Shown here piece by piece: positions 5,365-6,011 of a DNA stretch of 6,011 nucleotides (its first letter is position 1; each line of letters begins with the position of its first letter). Position numbers and translations under genes: made by a program. The notes under the pieces were generated by a model that saw nothing but the letters and a program-made list of their open reading frames with translations, made no database searches and had not been told where the DNA came from. Origin of the DNA: JBGOTP01 sp041476545. Lineage in GTDB: Bacteria > Acidobacteriota > Vicinamibacteria > Vicinamibacterales > CAVVIG01. The stretch lies in the NCBI GenBank assembly GCA_041476545.1, contig JBGOTP010000313.1, positions 1 through 6,011 on the forward strand, in the 5' to 3' direction.

Positions 5365-6011
5365 ATGCTCCGTTTCGGCCTCCACACCGGACCGCAATAC
5401 TGTACGATCGCCGAGCTCCGCGCGGCGTGGCGGGCCGCCGACCAGGGCGACTTCGACTGGATCTCGGTGTGGGACCACTTCACGCCGGCGGTCATCGGTG
5501 AGACGCGTGGCCCGTGCCTCGAGGGCGTGGCGACGATGACGGCGCTCGCCGCCGAGACCACGCGCGTGACCGTCGGGTGCCTGGTGTTCTGCGTGCTCTA
5601 CCGGCATCCCGCCGTGCTCGCGAAGGCGGCGGTGACGATCGACCACGTGAGCGGCGGACGCATGCACCTCGGTCTCGGGATCGGCTGGCACCAGGCCGAG
5701 TGCGAGGCCTTCGGACTGCCGTTTCCGTCGCTGCGCGAGCGCCTCGATCGTCTCGACGAGCAAGCGACGCTGATTCGGCGCCTCTTCGACGAGGAATCCG
5801 TCACCTTCGAGGGACGCTACTACCAACTCCGCGATGCGCGCTGTGAGCCGCGGCCGCTCGGCCGGCCGCAGATCTGGATCGGCGGCATGGGCGAGCGTCG
5901 CTTGCTGCGCATCGTCGCGCAGCGCGCCGACGGCTGGAACGTACCGTTCATCGCGCCCGAGGTGTTCGCCGCCAAGAACGCCGTCTTGAGCGAGTGGTGC
6001 GAGCGTGAGGG
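5365..6011 (+). CDS. LLM-class (probably F420-dependent) oxidoreductase, N-terminal part
   Basis: The frame runs without a stop from the ATG at 5365 to the window edge, giving 215 codons. It is a bacterial luciferase-like monooxygenase of TIM-barrel fold. It starts with the first strand MLRFGLHTG, followed by FDWISVWDHF (30-39), LAAETTRVTVG (61-71), YRHPAVLAKAAVTIDHVSGG (79-98), RMHLGLGIGWHQAECEAFG (99-117) and the family signature PQIWIGGMGERRLLRIVAQR, ADGWN (168-192). Family members of this subgroup are usually about 290-330 residues, so roughly the last quarter lies outside. Known of the family: the GLGIGWH-type motif is typical of F420-binding members, which transfer hydride from reduced F420. 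The substrate is unknown, and an FMN-using member cannot be excluded. The gene is divergent from the transposase remnant and there is no sign of damage. Confidence 0.9.
   Translation, partial: MLRFGLHTGPQYCTIAELRAAWRAADQGDFDWISVWDHFTPAVIGETRGPCLEGVATMTALAAETTRVTVGCLVFCVLYRHPAVLAKAAVTIDHVSGGRMHLGLGIGWHQAECEAFGLPFPSLRERLDRLDEQATLIRRLFDEESVTFEGRYYQLRDARCEPRPLGRPQIWIGGMGERRLLRIVAQRADGWNVPFIAPEVFAAKNAVLSEWCERE

Noticed and set aside
5173..5826. 217-codon - strand frame opposite the luciferase-like gene
   Set aside because: The + strand holds a continuous, well-conserved oxidoreductase; this is its antisense shadow extended into the spacer.
1..6011. CRISPR array, tRNA, rRNA, toxin-antitoxin pair or phage genes
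   Set aside because: No regularly spaced repeats, cloverleaf or conserved RNA sequence, or matching protein pair was seen on either strand.

Overview
The window is GC-rich bacterial DNA with strong G/C third-position bias. It has no 16S or tRNA anchor. A luciferase-like (F420-type) oxidoreductase, a kumamolisin-type sedolisin and a YfhO-like membrane protein together suggest a high-GC soil or sediment lineage. Actinomycetota, Acidobacteriota, Myxococcota or Binatota-like bacteria all fit, and the sequence does not decide between them. There is no CRISPR array, RNA gene or complete mobile element.

Left part (1-2041, + strand): the 3' end of a sialidase-like (Asp-box) beta-propeller protein is followed 9 bp later by a complete 578-residue YfhO-like polytopic membrane protein. 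The spacing suggests one transcript, and the YfhO family suggests work on a cell-surface glycan or lipid-linked sugar.

Middle (2042-4300, mostly - strand): a complete 538-residue sedolisin (S53, kumamolisin type) has a strong ribosome binding site and a plausible sigma70-like promoter. About 190 bp downstream, on the same strand, is a small secreted-protein gene that is readable only across a one-base frameshift: the signal peptide is in one frame and the 66-residue beta-rich remainder in another. Between the two, on the + strand, is what looks like the last ~35 codons of a Gfo/Idh/MocA-type oxidoreductase. A GC-rich inverted repeat separates the convergent YfhO and small-protein genes.

Right-middle (about 4301-5364): a gene-poor zone of debris. 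It contains iterated inverted and direct repeats that may be an IS21-like end, a 14-bp perfect palindrome, a terminator-like hairpin, the C-terminal tail of a GNAT acetyltransferase (+), and the 3' part of an IS3-family transposase (-). The transposase has a frameshift, has lost its catalytic Glu, and carries a 12-bp tandem duplication.

Right end (5365-6011, + strand): the first 215 codons of a luciferase-like monooxygenase, with a good ribosome binding site, running off the window.

No multi-gene novel system is evident. The most original observation is the frameshifted small secreted protein beside the sedolisin. Next is the pattern that three gene remnants survive only as C-terminal ends, with two single-base frameshifts each lying in a short G/C run.
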